A stretch of DNA of 64,000 bases, taken from positions 1 to 64,000 of the IMG/VR virus record IMGVR_UViG_3300025806_000014; one strand, 5' to 3'. Under the pieces are notes generated by a model. That model saw nothing but the letters and a program-made list of their open reading frames with translations. It searched no databases and was not told where the DNA came from. Position 1 is the first letter of the stretch, and each line of letters begins with the position of its first letter. A program made the position numbers and the translations under genes. This document shows positions 27,328-37,571 of the stretch, one piece after another. This DNA comes from a virus.

Positions 27328-28690
27328 TGGTTTGTGTTATTGTTTGAATTTTAACTGGAGAAATTGCAGCTTTAACTTTTATTCTATCCCTAAAGGTAGT
27401 TACATAACTAGTTTTTACTACTAATTTCTCTACAATTTGCTCAGTGGTATCTACATTAAGTGTTTCTGCACCACTACCACCACCGACTACAATTTGTTTT
27501 CCCGTATCATTATTAATTCTATTATATACATTAGCAACCGTTGGTACTACTCCTAAGTTAACTTGTATCATATTAGGTCCATAAATCTGTGGTTCAAATG
27601 ATGTTAGCTTAGCATTTTTAATTATCTGTGTAGCATCAGCTTTATTGTATAATCTTAATACATAATTTATAGAAAATGAAACGGCTTTATTTGCATTCTT
27701 AATAATAGGCCTAAATAATACAGGTTCATCAAATTCAGTATCTTGAGTTATAACTTGAAAACTAGTCTGTGTAAATACTTGCCCAACCTGTTCTGTAACA
27801 CTTATTTCATGAAATACTACATACTGTCCACCGGAAGAATTTAACTGTGCAATAAAATTACTAAAGGTAGATCCTGTTACTTGCCCTGATAATTCAAAGT
27901 AATCACCATTATCTGATTGAATTACTTGTGCATATAAATTATCATAGATATCTCTACTTAATATGGAAACCGAATTGATTTCTTGCATTTCATAAAAGCT
28001 ATACGCGTTTTCAACGATAGTTTGATAAATACCGGTTGCTCTTAGTGTAATTGGTGGAGTACTTAAAAATCCTTGTCCTTCAGTTATTTTATAAGCTACT
28101 CCATTAGGTTGAGATGCACTAAATAAATTATTCATAAAATATAGTGAAGGTACTCGCCATTCAATATAAGTAGCATAAAGCTTATCAGCTAATAAGAGTG
28201 GTTCTGGGCTAAACGTTGGTGTATCGGTTTTAAGAAAATTAATCGATGCCAGGTTTAACATAACATTATCTCTCCTAGGAGCTAATGCTTCAAATACAAT
28301 ACCATCAAATCCTTCAAAATTAAATCCAGCTACAAAATGTATTTTTATTTTATCATAAGCTACATCTAATTCTGGACTAAATGTTTGTAAAAGATCTGCA
28401 CTATCAGTTAATGCTGAACTAAAATCATTATAAGGAACACCAATGTCTGTGTCCAATGAAACATACTGAGTTTTAGTAGCATTGTTAGATGCAGCTGATA
28501 TATCTCTATAATTACCCATCACAGCAGAAACACTATCTGTATTAAAGAAATAAGTTCCTTTAGTATTAGTATCTCTCATAAGCTCAATAGGGTACGATGC
28601 TGTATTAAACGTAGTAGGCGTTGCCTGACTAGTATACACATACTCTATAAGTATTTGCTCAGATATTTGTATAAACCTTGATGATTCCAT
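27308..28690 (-). CDS. Virion structural protein, unassigned (460 aa)
   Basis: A 460-residue, beta-rich protein with many Asn, Thr, Ser and aromatic residues and no catalytic motifs or membrane segments. A Gly-rich V-V-G-G-G-S-G-A stretch near residue 404 links to a short C-terminal beta segment. It overlaps the following coiled-coil gene by 20 nt. Context and composition point to a baseplate-periphery, fibre or neck component. I do not recognise the family. Confidence 0.45.
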   Translation of the reverse strand: MESSRFIQISEQILIEYVYTSQATPTTFNTASYPIELMRDTNTKGTYFFNTDSVSAVMGNYRDISAASNNATKTQYVSLDTDIGVPYNDFSSALTDSADLLQTFSPELDVAYDKIKIHFVAGFNFEGFDGIVFEALAPRRDNVMLNLASINFLKTDTPTFSPEPLLLADKLYATYIEWRVPSLYFMNNLFSASQPNGVAYKITEGQGFLSTPPITLRATGIYQTIVENAYSFYEMQEINSVSILSRDIYDNLYAQVIQSDNGDYFELSGQVTGSTFSNFIAQLNSSGGQYVVFHEISVTEQVGQVFTQTSFQVITQDTEFDEPVLFRPIIKNANKAVSFSINYVLRLYNKADATQIIKNAKLTSFEPQIYGPNMIQVNLGVVPTVANVYNRINNDTGKQIVVGGGSGAETLNVDTTEQIVEKLVVKTSYVTTFRDRIKVKAAISPVKIQTITQTNGSETE

Positions 28691-28704
28691 TCTATTCTAT
28701 TTAT

Positions 28705-29490
28705 TTACCATTGCAAAAGCTTTGGGTTCCAAGAAATTCCTATTCCGATGTATGGTCCAAAATTACCATCACCAGTAATTCCCATTCCCATATTAACACC
28801 TAATCCAAAAGGTTTTCTATTTTTCATTTGTATACTTTTAAACTCAGGACTATTTTGATCAATCATAATTCCCTGAGTATTATTAAATGTTGTACCAGGA
28901 TAATCAGAAGTTAATTTAATAAAAACTTCCTTTGTATTTAAGTCCTGTGACAGCGTAGCATCTAACCATATATTTTGTTTCAATCCTATGGTAGCAGAAC
29001 CGAACATTAAACTATCAGTAAATGTATAAGGTAAAGATACATCAATTAATCTTGAGCTTTTTTCCCAATCACTTTTAGAATTAAAACTTAATACCGATTT
29101 AAACTCCACACCATCTTGTTTAACAACAGTGTCTTTTGATTTGACTGGAACTTCTACTATTCTTTCTTCTACGATTGTTTTGTATTTTACAATTGTTATA
29201 GGAGGTCTATTCTTTTCAAATTCTAAACTATCTCTTAATTCTTCTAAGGATAAATTAAGACCTTTTATTTCACCAACTGATTCTCCATTTTCATTTACAT
29301 AATTACGAATGGTATCATTAGCTGCCTCAAGATTATTTTGAAACCTAGTAACTTCACCCTTTGCCTGTTCAGTTTCATTGCATTGCCTAACTAGTAAAAA
29401 TAATAACACTATGATTCCTCCCAATAAAAACATCCTAGTGTTCTTTGGGTCTGTTAGAATACCAAGAATATTTTTAATAATTAAAATCAT
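28705..29490 (-). CDS. Membrane-anchored coiled-coil protein, possible spanin-like lysis factor
   Basis: A 261-residue protein. One N-terminal membrane segment (about 19-36, M-F-L-L-G-G-I-I-V-L-L-F-L-L-V) is followed by an acidic coiled coil (about 40-95), a periplasmic-looking linker and a C-terminal beta-rich end (Y-I-G-I-G-I-S-W-N). Proteins with an inner-membrane anchor, coiled coil and outer-membrane-like C-terminus occur in Bacteroidota phages, and spanins have a comparable topology. Its ATG overlaps the stop of the 77-residue coiled-coil gene (ATGA), suggesting the two work together. No holin or endolysin is visible nearby, so the lysis role is a hypothesis. Confidence 0.45.
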   Translation of the reverse strand: MILIIKNILGILTDPKNTRMFLLGGIIVLLFLLVRQCNETEQAKGEVTRFQNNLEAANDTIRNYVNENGESVGEIKGLNLSLEELRDSLEFEKNRPPITIVKYKTIVEERIVEVPVKSKDTVVKQDGVEFKSVLSFNSKSDWEKSSRLIDVSLPYTFTDSLMFGSATIGLKQNIWLDATLSQDLNTKEVFIKLTSDYPGTTFNNTQGIMIDQNSPEFKSIQMKNRKPFGLGVNMGMGITGDGNFGPYIGIGISWNPKLLQW

Positions 29491-29720
29491 TTTATATACT
29501 TCATTAACTTATTAGGTGTTACTTCAGTAGCTCCATATTTTTTTGCAATTTTATCAATAAACTTTTTTTCTTTAAGTTTCATTCCGTCTACTTCTTCAAA
29601 TAGACCATCTCTTTTCTTTGCTAAACTCTCAATACTTTTTTGCATTAAGTCTAAGGAAAGTTGAATTTCCCTGTACCTACTTACATATCCATTAAGTTCT
29701 TTTATTTCTTTCTTTGTCAT
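29487..29720 (-). CDS. Small coiled-coil protein (77 aa)
   Basis: A 77-residue Lys/Glu-rich helical protein with heptad-like spacing over residues 4-55, no Cys and no membrane segment. It is translationally coupled by a 4-nt overlap to the membrane-anchored protein that follows and may be its partner or regulator. The leader has no Shine-Dalgarno sequence. Function unknown. Confidence 0.5.
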   Translation of the reverse strand: MTKKEIKELNGYVSRYREIQLSLDLMQKSIESLAKKRDGLFEEVDGMKLKEKKFIDKIAKKYGATEVTPNKLMKYIK

Positions 29721-29737
29721 TTTAAGTTAATTAATTA

Positions 29738-32700
29738 TTAATTTCCTCCTTTGTTATGTACCAATATTTCATTTGTATAATAGTTATGATTACCACTAAC
29801 ATTGGTTATATTGTAAACAGTATATAAACCTTGCTCCTCTTTTGTAGATACTACTTTAGCCTTTTCTCCATTTAATTGATATACTTCAAAACCTTCTCTT
29901 AATTCAGCTGCATCTATTAGACCTACATTTTCACCATCTATATGATAGAATGGGTGATGTTCAGTTACCTTAAGAGTAGATCCATTGTCAAAGTCTAATA
30001 CAATTACCATACCTACATTTTCTATTACATCTAATCCACCTACGGTACCTACCTCAGTTGTTTGTTTTGATTCATTCCATGTTATTAACTCTTCACCTGA
30101 AATAATATCTTCAATATTTTTTGTATCTCCATTCGCTAAAGCTATTTCAGTCCCGGCTACAAAACACCCTGGTGAATTATCATAACCACTAATTGTTATT
30201 CTATTATTGTTAGTAGAGCCAATAGAAGATGACAGTATAGACCAGCCATGTTGTACTAGTGTTGAGAATGCATTAGCATCAGCAAAATTTACCTCAGCAC
30301 CCTGTTGTTGTACTTCTTTGCCATCCCAAAACATATCAATCATTTTATATCTACCGATCCCATCACCAGCATCAGTTGAATCTGTTGATACTGTTATTAC
30401 TTGATAACCATCAATAACCTGTGCAGAGCTACCACTACTGCTTGCTGCTGCCCACCAAGAGGTCCAGTTTCCTGTTGATGTAGGCGACTTAATTCTAAAC
30501 ATTGGTATCCTTAGATCAACCGACCCATAATTGCTAACAGAAAGTGTACCTCCTTGTTTAGTAGCCGAGTTGTACGCTAATGCCTGTACGTATAGTTTAA
30601 CTAATAACCTTTGCCCAGGGTATCCACCAATAGGAAAAGTAACTTTATAATCATAGCCCGGGTTCGATTGGCTAAATGCCGGCGACGGCTGAATAGATGG
30701 GTCAGCAGTAAAACCATAACCCGGTCCAAAGTTAAGAGAAATATACGGAACTGTTAATTCTAGAGTTGTTGGCATTCCTAAAGAAGGATATTGACCACTA
30801 GGTGTTAGACTTTGTGGTGTTCCAATCTGTCGTGTATTCCACCCATAATTCATAGGAGCGGACTGAGTTGAGCCCGGTGAATAAATTACTGAAGGGGTGT
30901 TATTAATAGATGAGTTTCTACCAGTTGCTCTTTTTAATACCCACGGTGATGCAAATGCAATTTTATTTTTACTTGCAGTAAAGTATTCATTATTATTACC
31001 ACTGTCTCTTACAGAAAATCCTAATGTATTATCCCACATAAAATTTATCGGAGCTACCGGACTCTGTGGTCCTTCGCTTCCCATTGCTATAGCTAATAAA
31101 CCTGCATCTAAACCGGTAGCCGTTTGAGTTCCACCAGTCCATGCTTGTAACATTGCACCTGGGGCTAAATCAGTAACACCATTATTTCCAGTTAATTCAA
31201 ATATATTAGTTGAACCGCTAGCATAACCAGTAGGATCTTTATATATAAGAGTCTGAAATGATTGTGGAGGGTATGATGCAATAAACCCTGCTATTGTTTG
31301 TGGTCCTACAAACCTTGTATGAGGTTGAGGAAGGTTCGTTGTAGGATTAACTCTTCCATAATCAATAACTATACTACAATTATTTAATGCAGTCTGAGTA
31401 GTTTTCTTTAAAATAATTTGACTATTTCCTTGTATATAAATATCACCTCCTATTACAGTGTTAGGGGCCTGTGAAAGGTTTTCAATAACAATATCCCCAG
31501 TGTTTGAAGTACTAGAATTAGATTGTTGAATATTAATATTTCCTGTACTGTTTGTATCTAATGAAATTCCACCACTTCCCGAGTTTAATGATATTGTACC
31601 TGCTGGATTTGAACCAGTTCTTGTATTTAATTTTAATTGACCACCTGAGTATAATTGTATATTTTGATTAGTTGAAGAAGTTAATTGAATTAAACCTGCT
31701 CTTATTTGTGCTACACCTACTTGTGCTGTTTGTTGTAATACAACTGGAAAGCCTGCACCTAATTCCATAAGAGTTGAACCTGCAGTACCTGCTGTAGTTA
31801 AACTAAACTTATTTCCACCTGGAGCGGAACCAACACCTACATTAATTGTAAAATCAGAATTCTCTCCGGAAAAATCCTGTGTAGTTCTTTGTCCTGTTTG
31901 AAATCCTATTGCTTTACCTGCAGTAAAACTTTGAGACTTTGCAGGGGTATTAAGTTGAATTCCTATTAAATCATCTGAGGTAGTTGGTGTCGTAGCTACT
32001 TTAGGCACATCTAAAATTAGACGGTCATCTTGTCCAATTTTAATATTGGATAAATTAGTCATTTCACTATTTACACCAGGCTGCCCTTGCCAATATTTTT
32101 CACCAGGAATTGCTCCTCCTCCTTGAAAAACAATAGCCTTACCACCAGAATCTTTTTGATGAATGAGTAAAGAAACATTATTACTCTGTGCACCAATTGC
32201 TATTTCATTAGGAATTATATAAGCATTTGTTAAAGGAATACCAGTCAGAGCAGTAGTCGTCGTAACAGCACCACCAATCATAACAGTAGGAATTCCTTCA
32301 TTAGTAGTGGTAGCACCTTGCCCACTACCAATAGGACCATTATAAATTGCAGTTTCTTGGTTTATTGATATAGGTCCACCAAATAAATCTCCCATACCAC
32401 CACCTGGTCCTTGTGGGCCCATTGGCCCTTCTAAATCAATAGTAGTCTGAGACCATGTTAATCCAGTATATTCCCAAACAACTCCATTAAATTGTAAATA
32501 ATAATCACCTTCTAATGGCGTACTAGTAGGTGGCACTGCAATTGGTGTGACCCCAGGTGCGGTTGTAGAAGTATCTTCATACCAGGTAGTTCCTTTAGGT
32601 CCTCTTCCACCAGCAGGCCCTACTGGTCCTATTGGCCCGGCTGGTCCTGCAGGCCCTCCACCATTAAGTAACAATTGGTCAAAATTAAAATTTGTTTTAT

Positions 32701-32755
32701 CGACCAGTTGTGAAATAGTATCTGATGCTATTATTTCTTGTATAGTGATTGGCAT
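29738..32755 (-). CDS. Collagen-like fibre protein with C-terminal Hint (intein/hedgehog-type) domain
   Basis: A 1,005-residue protein. Residues 1-30 form an attachment-like module shared with the 214-residue protein. Gly-X-Y stretches occur at about 33-55 (Pro-rich, true collagen style) and about 110-127. A long beta-rich fibre body follows to about 860. Residues 864-1001 are a Hint fold. It opens with C-F-V-A-G-T-E-I (Cys864, block A nucleophile). T-E-H-H-P-F-Y (block B, catalytic Thr and His) lies near 931-937, and the end is L-V-H-N (block G, Asn1001). Only K-G-G-N follows. Hint domains self-cleave or transfer their flank. Here the domain could detach from, or cross-link, a fibre. Catalytic residues look intact, but the outcome is unknown. 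Confidence 0.75.
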   Translation of the reverse strand: MPITIQEIIASDTISQLVDKTNFNFDQLLLNGGGPAGPAGPIGPVGPAGGRGPKGTTWYEDTSTTAPGVTPIAVPPTSTPLEGDYYLQFNGVVWEYTGLTWSQTTIDLEGPMGPQGPGGGMGDLFGGPISINQETAIYNGPIGSGQGATTTNEGIPTVMIGGAVTTTTALTGIPLTNAYIIPNEIAIGAQSNNVSLLIHQKDSGGKAIVFQGGGAIPGEKYWQGQPGVNSEMTNLSNIKIGQDDRLILDVPKVATTPTTSDDLIGIQLNTPAKSQSFTAGKAIGFQTGQRTTQDFSGENSDFTINVGVGSAPGGNKFSLTTAGTAGSTLMELGAGFPVVLQQTAQVGVAQIRAGLIQLTSSTNQNIQLYSGGQLKLNTRTGSNPAGTISLNSGSGGISLDTNSTGNINIQQSNSSTSNTGDIVIENLSQAPNTVIGGDIYIQGNSQIILKKTTQTALNNCSIVIDYGRVNPTTNLPQPHTRFVGPQTIAGFIASYPPQSFQTLIYKDPTGYASGSTNIFELTGNNGVTDLAPGAMLQAWTGGTQTATGLDAGLLAIAMGSEGPQSPVAPINFMWDNTLGFSVRDSGNNNEYFTASKNKIAFASPWVLKRATGRNSSINNTPSVIYSPGSTQSAPMNYGWNTRQIGTPQSLTPSGQYPSLGMPTTLELTVPYISLNFGPGYGFTADPSIQPSPAFSQSNPGYDYKVTFPIGGYPGQRLLVKLYVQALAYNSATKQGGTLSVSNYGSVDLRIPMFRIKSPTSTGNWTSWWAAASSSGSSAQVIDGYQVITVSTDSTDAGDGIGRYKMIDMFWDGKEVQQQGAEVNFADANAFSTLVQHGWSILSSSIGSTNNNRITISGYDNSPGCFVAGTEIALANGDTKNIEDIISGEELITWNESKQTTEVGTVGGLDVIENVGMVIVLDFDNGSTLKVTEHHPFYHIDGENVGLIDAAELREGFEVYQLNGEKAKVVSTKEEQGLYTVYNITNVSGNHNYYTNEILVHNKGGN

Positions 32756-32765
32756 TTCTTTTTTA

Positions 32766-35700
32766 TTATTTTTTAACTATCGTGACACTGAACCCATATG
32801 ATTCAGAGAAACCTGTTCTTTTATTATATATTAGCCTTAAATCAAATGGATTTGTATTTAAGGTTTTAGATGCTACATTATTATTAATAGTTAACCCTTT
32901 ACTAATCTTTTCCTCATTAGTTAATTCGGCTGTAGTATATGTAGATCCACCTTTAGTTCTACTTGCTAATGTATAAAAATCAACCTTTTCTATTTTATAT
33001 AACTTTAAAATATTTTCTTTTATGTATTGATTTACATCATCATCTAATGTTTCTAAATCACCATAACCAAATTCATCTTTTATATAAAGTAAAAACTGCT
33101 CTTTTATTGGAGTAAACAAATATTCCATTAATCTTTTTTGATTAAACAAATAAAATGTTTCTACTGGTGCAGATTGTTTTTTCTTAATAGCTCTAGTATT
33201 TAAAACGCCTTCTGACTTAATAGACCTTTTACTGATTGACACTGCAGGTTGATCCTGGTACATAAATGTTCCACTTATTAAACTCGGTTGTCTAATAGCG
33301 GCTTTTATAAAAGGGTCAGGTTTAAATGTTTCTAATACAATCGTTTCTGGAACTTTAAGATATTTGGATCCAAAAAATGATTTTCTTTCAAACATTGATC
33401 TTGTACCTATAACTTTTTCTATTGCTGATTTATCAATACTCTTTATAAAATAAGAAGGTTCCCAGTTAGAAGAAAACATATAAAAATCTCTATAATCAAT
33501 TCCTATTTCATTAATAAGAGGATATAAACTATTAAACGCGCTTTCTCTAGATAATTCTAAAACAGTAGATGGATCTTGTTCATTTACTTTATGATAAAAG
33601 AAATTTTGAATTTGTCCAAATTCTGGATCGGAACTATTAAACTGTGCATTCTTATATTTACATAACTCCATTACTTTTATTTTATATGCTGCATCTGGAA
33701 TAAGTACACTACCTGTCCCACCTGTAACTTCTTCAAAATCTAAATTTTGATAAGGGTCTCTAAATGATAATAAAGGTAATGCGTAAGGTTCATAATAACC
33801 AGCATGCCTAGCTATAGGAGTTATTCTTGGTGTCTTTTGCAAAGATAAATCATATCCTATTACATCAGCCAAGTTAAAGGCTGTTGGTTTTGCAGGATCT
33901 GGTAATACACCAACATAAATAGATTTTAAAATATCAGACTGTGCGCGTAATTCAATACCAAAGGTTTGCGCTAAACTTCCGTCTTTATTTTTAATTTGGC
34001 TACCATCGGCTGCAATTGTTTCATATATAATGCTAGGATTACCTTGATTAACAGAATCAAAAATATTACCGAAAGCAGCAGCAGTTAACCTATTATCAAA
34101 TTGTTGATAACCACCTTGGCTAATGTCATATTGAGCCGATCTTAACGCGTTGTTTGGTGGAGATCCAATAGGAAGGCTAACGTTAGTTGTAACACCACCT
34201 TCAGTTTTAGTAACGGTAGTAGCCGTAAGTGTGCTATTATCAATTACACCTTGGATTCCTTTAATTTCAAAACTTTGCTGCGCCGGTGTACCGATTCCAA
34301 TCCTCCATTTAATACTTCCGTATGAACCATCTTCTAATATTCTAACATCATTAACTAATTCAGGTAATGTACCGTCAAGGGCTGGCTGAAACCTAATTGT
34401 AAAGATACCATTTGAATCTTGTGTAGAAGTAGCAAATGAAACTGCCCCTCTTAGACTTGTTTTCTCATAATCATATTTACCATTACTTAATATTCTAGGG
34501 GAACAATCACTAAGAGTTACATATGAACTATTTAAAGAATATAAAGTTGTTCTATCTATAATAGAAGTACTATTAATATCTGGTTGCAAACATTTATCTA
34601 TGTAAGCCATAGAAATTAACATAACAACAGTTTTCCATTTTTCATTTTTTATAAATTTAACTTGAAATTCTGGTATGTTAGGATCTGGTGTTCTACCATC
34701 TGAGTTTAAATTAGGAACTAACATTACCGAAAATCTATAATCATTAAATTCACCATCTCTGACATAAGATAATGATCTTGCATTAAAATCAGCTTTCTCT
34801 GTACCTATTGCTTTATTTTTTGCTATAATTCTAACCCCTCTTAAAAATGTTTCTGAAAAATTCTTTTCATCACCACCATTTAATCTACCATACCTTAACT
34901 GCCTATCTATTTCAGTAATGCCTCTGGTTGTAAACTTTTGAACTACAAAGTAATCATTAAAATAATCTTTAATAACATTTTGAAATGTTCCTGGGACAAA
35001 TGCTTGCCCTGTTGCGAAATTAGCTTGTGTGTTATCTCTAGGCGCCTTATCTATATAACTCCAGGATTTTTCAATAGCATCTTTTGTAAAATAATTTGGA
35101 AATTCTGATAAGTAATACCATTCATGAGTATAACCACTAGCTTCTTGGATCTTATCCCATTTAGATGGTGCAAAATTATTTAAGCCAAATGCCTCGTTTG
35201 CATTTAGTCTATATGGATGGTTTCTAACATCTTTACCATTATTAACCCATGCCCATTTATTAATATATGGAGCAATTCTTGAAATAGCAGCTTGAGAAGT
35301 TAAAAAGTTTTCCTCTAATCTAACATATTCACTTTTAATATATTGTTCATCAGGGTTTTGTTTTTCGGCATCACCTACTAAACCGATAAGGTTATAAAAA
35401 CCACCATTATCATAAAAGCTTCTAATTTCAGGATTACTACTTACACCTTCATATTTAAGTGGCACTGCTCCTGCGACTGTTTGATTATATTCATTATATT
35501 CAAAATCTAATTCGCCTTCTTGGCTATATAAAGTACTATAAAAATCAAAATCAAAATCTTTAACTTCAAAAAATGAAAATCTACCAAACGAAGGTTTGTA
35601 ATCTGAGTATAAGGCCACTTGCCCAGATCGCGTTACCATTATTTGATTATCATTACATGTAATAATTGCGTACTTATCAATATCAGTATATCCAATAATT

Positions 35701-37520
35701 TCTCGTAAGCCATTATAAATAGGTTCATCAGTATAAGGAACCCAGTCACCTATAACCGCATAATTACCAGTAGTTTGTACATAATCACCTTTGGTAAATC
35801 TATCTTGGTCACCTAATGTAACTTTTAATAAACTATTTTTTACATCATTTCCACCAACAAAGTGTCCATCCAATTTTACTTCAGATGTTAAAGGATATGT
35901 TTCTGTTTGATCAAAAAATTCAGGATATTGATTATCTAATTTAAAATTTAATCTATTAAACCTAGATCCACTAAACCTTGATTTAACATAAACTGTACTA
36001 TCATTACAGGTAGCAACAAAAAATCTATCATTTTCACTAATACCTTTATTAATTGCAGATGCTATAGATTGAGCTACTTCTTGTATGGTTCCGTTTGGAT
36101 TAAAGAATCGTTCAAAGGATTTGCCAGGCGTTGGTGCTAATGTACTATTGGCAAAAATTTGACCAGTAAATTCGCTACCATCATAAAAAGCAATAGAGCT
36201 ACCATCTTGTACATTGTCTAATATCTTAATATACATTTGCGCTACACCTGCACGACTAATAATACTTGCATTAGCAAAAGTATCAGGCTCCTTATATCCA
36301 GTAAATAAAGATATGTCTACTTCAGTATCAAATAATCTTATCTGATCTTTATCCCAAGTTGATCCTTTTTTAATAGTATGAAAATCATCTTCTTTATCTT
36401 TAACATAAAATATAGACTCTACTTCATTAACTCTCTCCGGTGTTGGTAAGCCTGTTATAACTTCAGTTTTATCAGGATCTAAATAAAGTAATATACCATT
36501 TTCATTTGTTAACTTAAATGGAGTATTTAAAAATTGGGAAACTTCTGTTATAGAAGTTATAGTAGGCTGTTGTGATTTCTCAATATTTGTTCCTTTGTAA
36601 AAAGCCTCACCGGATATATCAAACTTACCTTCTTCAATATCATTAACATACATACCAAAATATCTATTAATAGAATAATCTTTAGCAGTAGGATCGTCAA
36701 ACAAAAATTCCATGTTTAAAAGATTTGCTAAAAGTATGCCATTATTCTGAAATCCTTGTGTAAATAAGTATTCATCTTGTATAATAGTTGAATCTTTTGT
36801 AACCATATCTTCATATGCAAAATTACCTGAACTTGTAAAACCTCCATTACTATATGATATTCCATTCCACAACATAGGCTCATCCCTTCTCCAAGTCATA
36901 TTTAATGGAACTTCTGGAAAGTTTTCTTGATTTCTATAATTTCTAATATAAGACCCTAATGCAGTACCTTGTGTTAAATCAAAAGTTTTAATTGCTGTGC
37001 AATTCTCCAAAACATTTTTATTAAAATTAACTGAGGTTTGCGCATTCGCCGTATCGGCATTTTCTGTTGCGGCTCTAAAGTTGTTGACAGCTGCTGGATT
37101 ATCTAATCTAAAAATTACAAAATAATTTGGTATTTGTTCATTTAACCAAAGTGGTGCAAAAGTACCTAGGCTTTGGGAATAGCTTTCTGATGCTACAGAT
37201 CTGGTACCAGCACAATAAAACATTTCATATTGATTACGATAATTGGAAAGTACAGCATCATCCTCATATTCTTGGAATATCTCATATGCGGCTTCTTTAG
37301 GAAACTTGCCATTATCAAAAAATTTAAAAACATCCTGGTCATAAGTACTAGTACCGTCGACTTTAAATGCTTTAAATTTCTGAGATGATAGTCGAGTATT
37401 AGCACTAAATGATTCTAGATAGATGTCTATACCATCAGACACAATCTTAACATTACCCGTTAACTTAGGGTTTGTTCTAATTAAACTATAGGATGCTTTA
37501 TCGAGCAGGTTTTCAGCCAT
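32766..37520 (-). CDS. Very large baseplate-periphery/virion protein (1584 aa)
   Basis: A 1,584-residue protein. The N-terminus reads S-Y-S-L-I-R-T-N-P-K-L-T-G-N-V-K, a style I associate with large virion proteins of Bacteroidota phages (recollection, not a search). It is rich in Asn, Asp, Tyr, Phe and beta-prone sequence, with no membrane segment and no recognised enzyme motif. It lies between two other oversized proteins and upstream of the Hint fibre gene, and has a good AATATATAA element 16 nt before its start. In T4 this position holds gp9-gp12 and fibre-attachment genes, so a peripheral baseplate or fibre-adaptor role is inferred. Confidence 0.55.
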   Translation of the reverse strand: MAENLLDKASYSLIRTNPKLTGNVKIVSDGIDIYLESFSANTRLSSQKFKAFKVDGTSTYDQDVFKFFDNGKFPKEAAYEIFQEYEDDAVLSNYRNQYEMFYCAGTRSVASESYSQSLGTFAPLWLNEQIPNYFVIFRLDNPAAVNNFRAATENADTANAQTSVNFNKNVLENCTAIKTFDLTQGTALGSYIRNYRNQENFPEVPLNMTWRRDEPMLWNGISYSNGGFTSSGNFAYEDMVTKDSTIIQDEYLFTQGFQNNGILLANLLNMEFLFDDPTAKDYSINRYFGMYVNDIEEGKFDISGEAFYKGTNIEKSQQPTITSITEVSQFLNTPFKLTNENGILLYLDPDKTEVITGLPTPERVNEVESIFYVKDKEDDFHTIKKGSTWDKDQIRLFDTEVDISLFTGYKEPDTFANASIISRAGVAQMYIKILDNVQDGSSIAFYDGSEFTGQIFANSTLAPTPGKSFERFFNPNGTIQEVAQSIASAINKGISENDRFFVATCNDSTVYVKSRFSGSRFNRLNFKLDNQYPEFFDQTETYPLTSEVKLDGHFVGGNDVKNSLLKVTLGDQDRFTKGDYVQTTGNYAVIGDWVPYTDEPIYNGLREIIGYTDIDKYAIITCNDNQIMVTRSGQVALYSDYKPSFGRFSFFEVKDFDFDFYSTLYSQEGELDFEYNEYNQTVAGAVPLKYEGVSSNPEIRSFYDNGGFYNLIGLVGDAEKQNPDEQYIKSEYVRLEENFLTSQAAISRIAPYINKWAWVNNGKDVRNHPYRLNANEAFGLNNFAPSKWDKIQEASGYTHEWYYLSEFPNYFTKDAIEKSWSYIDKAPRDNTQANFATGQAFVPGTFQNVIKDYFNDYFVVQKFTTRGITEIDRQLRYGRLNGGDEKNFSETFLRGVRIIAKNKAIGTEKADFNARSLSYVRDGEFNDYRFSVMLVPNLNSDGRTPDPNIPEFQVKFIKNEKWKTVVMLISMAYIDKCLQPDINSTSIIDRTTLYSLNSSYVTLSDCSPRILSNGKYDYEKTSLRGAVSFATSTQDSNGIFTIRFQPALDGTLPELVNDVRILEDGSYGSIKWRIGIGTPAQQSFEIKGIQGVIDNSTLTATTVTKTEGGVTTNVSLPIGSPPNNALRSAQYDISQGGYQQFDNRLTAAAFGNIFDSVNQGNPSIIYETIAADGSQIKNKDGSLAQTFGIELRAQSDILKSIYVGVLPDPAKPTAFNLADVIGYDLSLQKTPRITPIARHAGYYEPYALPLLSFRDPYQNLDFEEVTGGTGSVLIPDAAYKIKVMELCKYKNAQFNSSDPEFGQIQNFFYHKVNEQDPSTVLELSRESAFNSLYPLINEIGIDYRDFYMFSSNWEPSYFIKSIDKSAIEKVIGTRSMFERKSFFGSKYLKVPETIVLETFKPDPFIKAAIRQPSLISGTFMYQDQPAVSISKRSIKSEGVLNTRAIKKKQSAPVETFYLFNQKRLMEYLFTPIKEQFLLYIKDEFGYGDLETLDDDVNQYIKENILKLYKIEKVDFYTLASRTKGGSTYTTAELTNEEKISKGLTINNNVASKTLNTNPFDLRLIYNKRTGFSESYGFSVTIVKK

Positions 37521-37535
37521 GTATCTTTCACTTTT

Positions 37536-37547
37536 TTTATATATTCA
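37536..37547 (-). promoter_or_regulatory. Candidate late promoter before the 1584-aa gene
   Basis: The minus strand reads GGTGAATATATAAAAAAAG, with the core 16 nt before the ATG at 37520, in a 51-nt gap between two giant structural genes. Confidence 0.55.
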
Positions 37548-37571
37548 CCAAAAGATATAGCAATGGTTAAA

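Noticed and set aside
29738-32755. True intein in the fibre protein
   Set aside because: No meaningful C-terminal extein follows (only K-G-G-N) and no homing-endonuclease insert is visible, so a terminal Hint domain is the better call.
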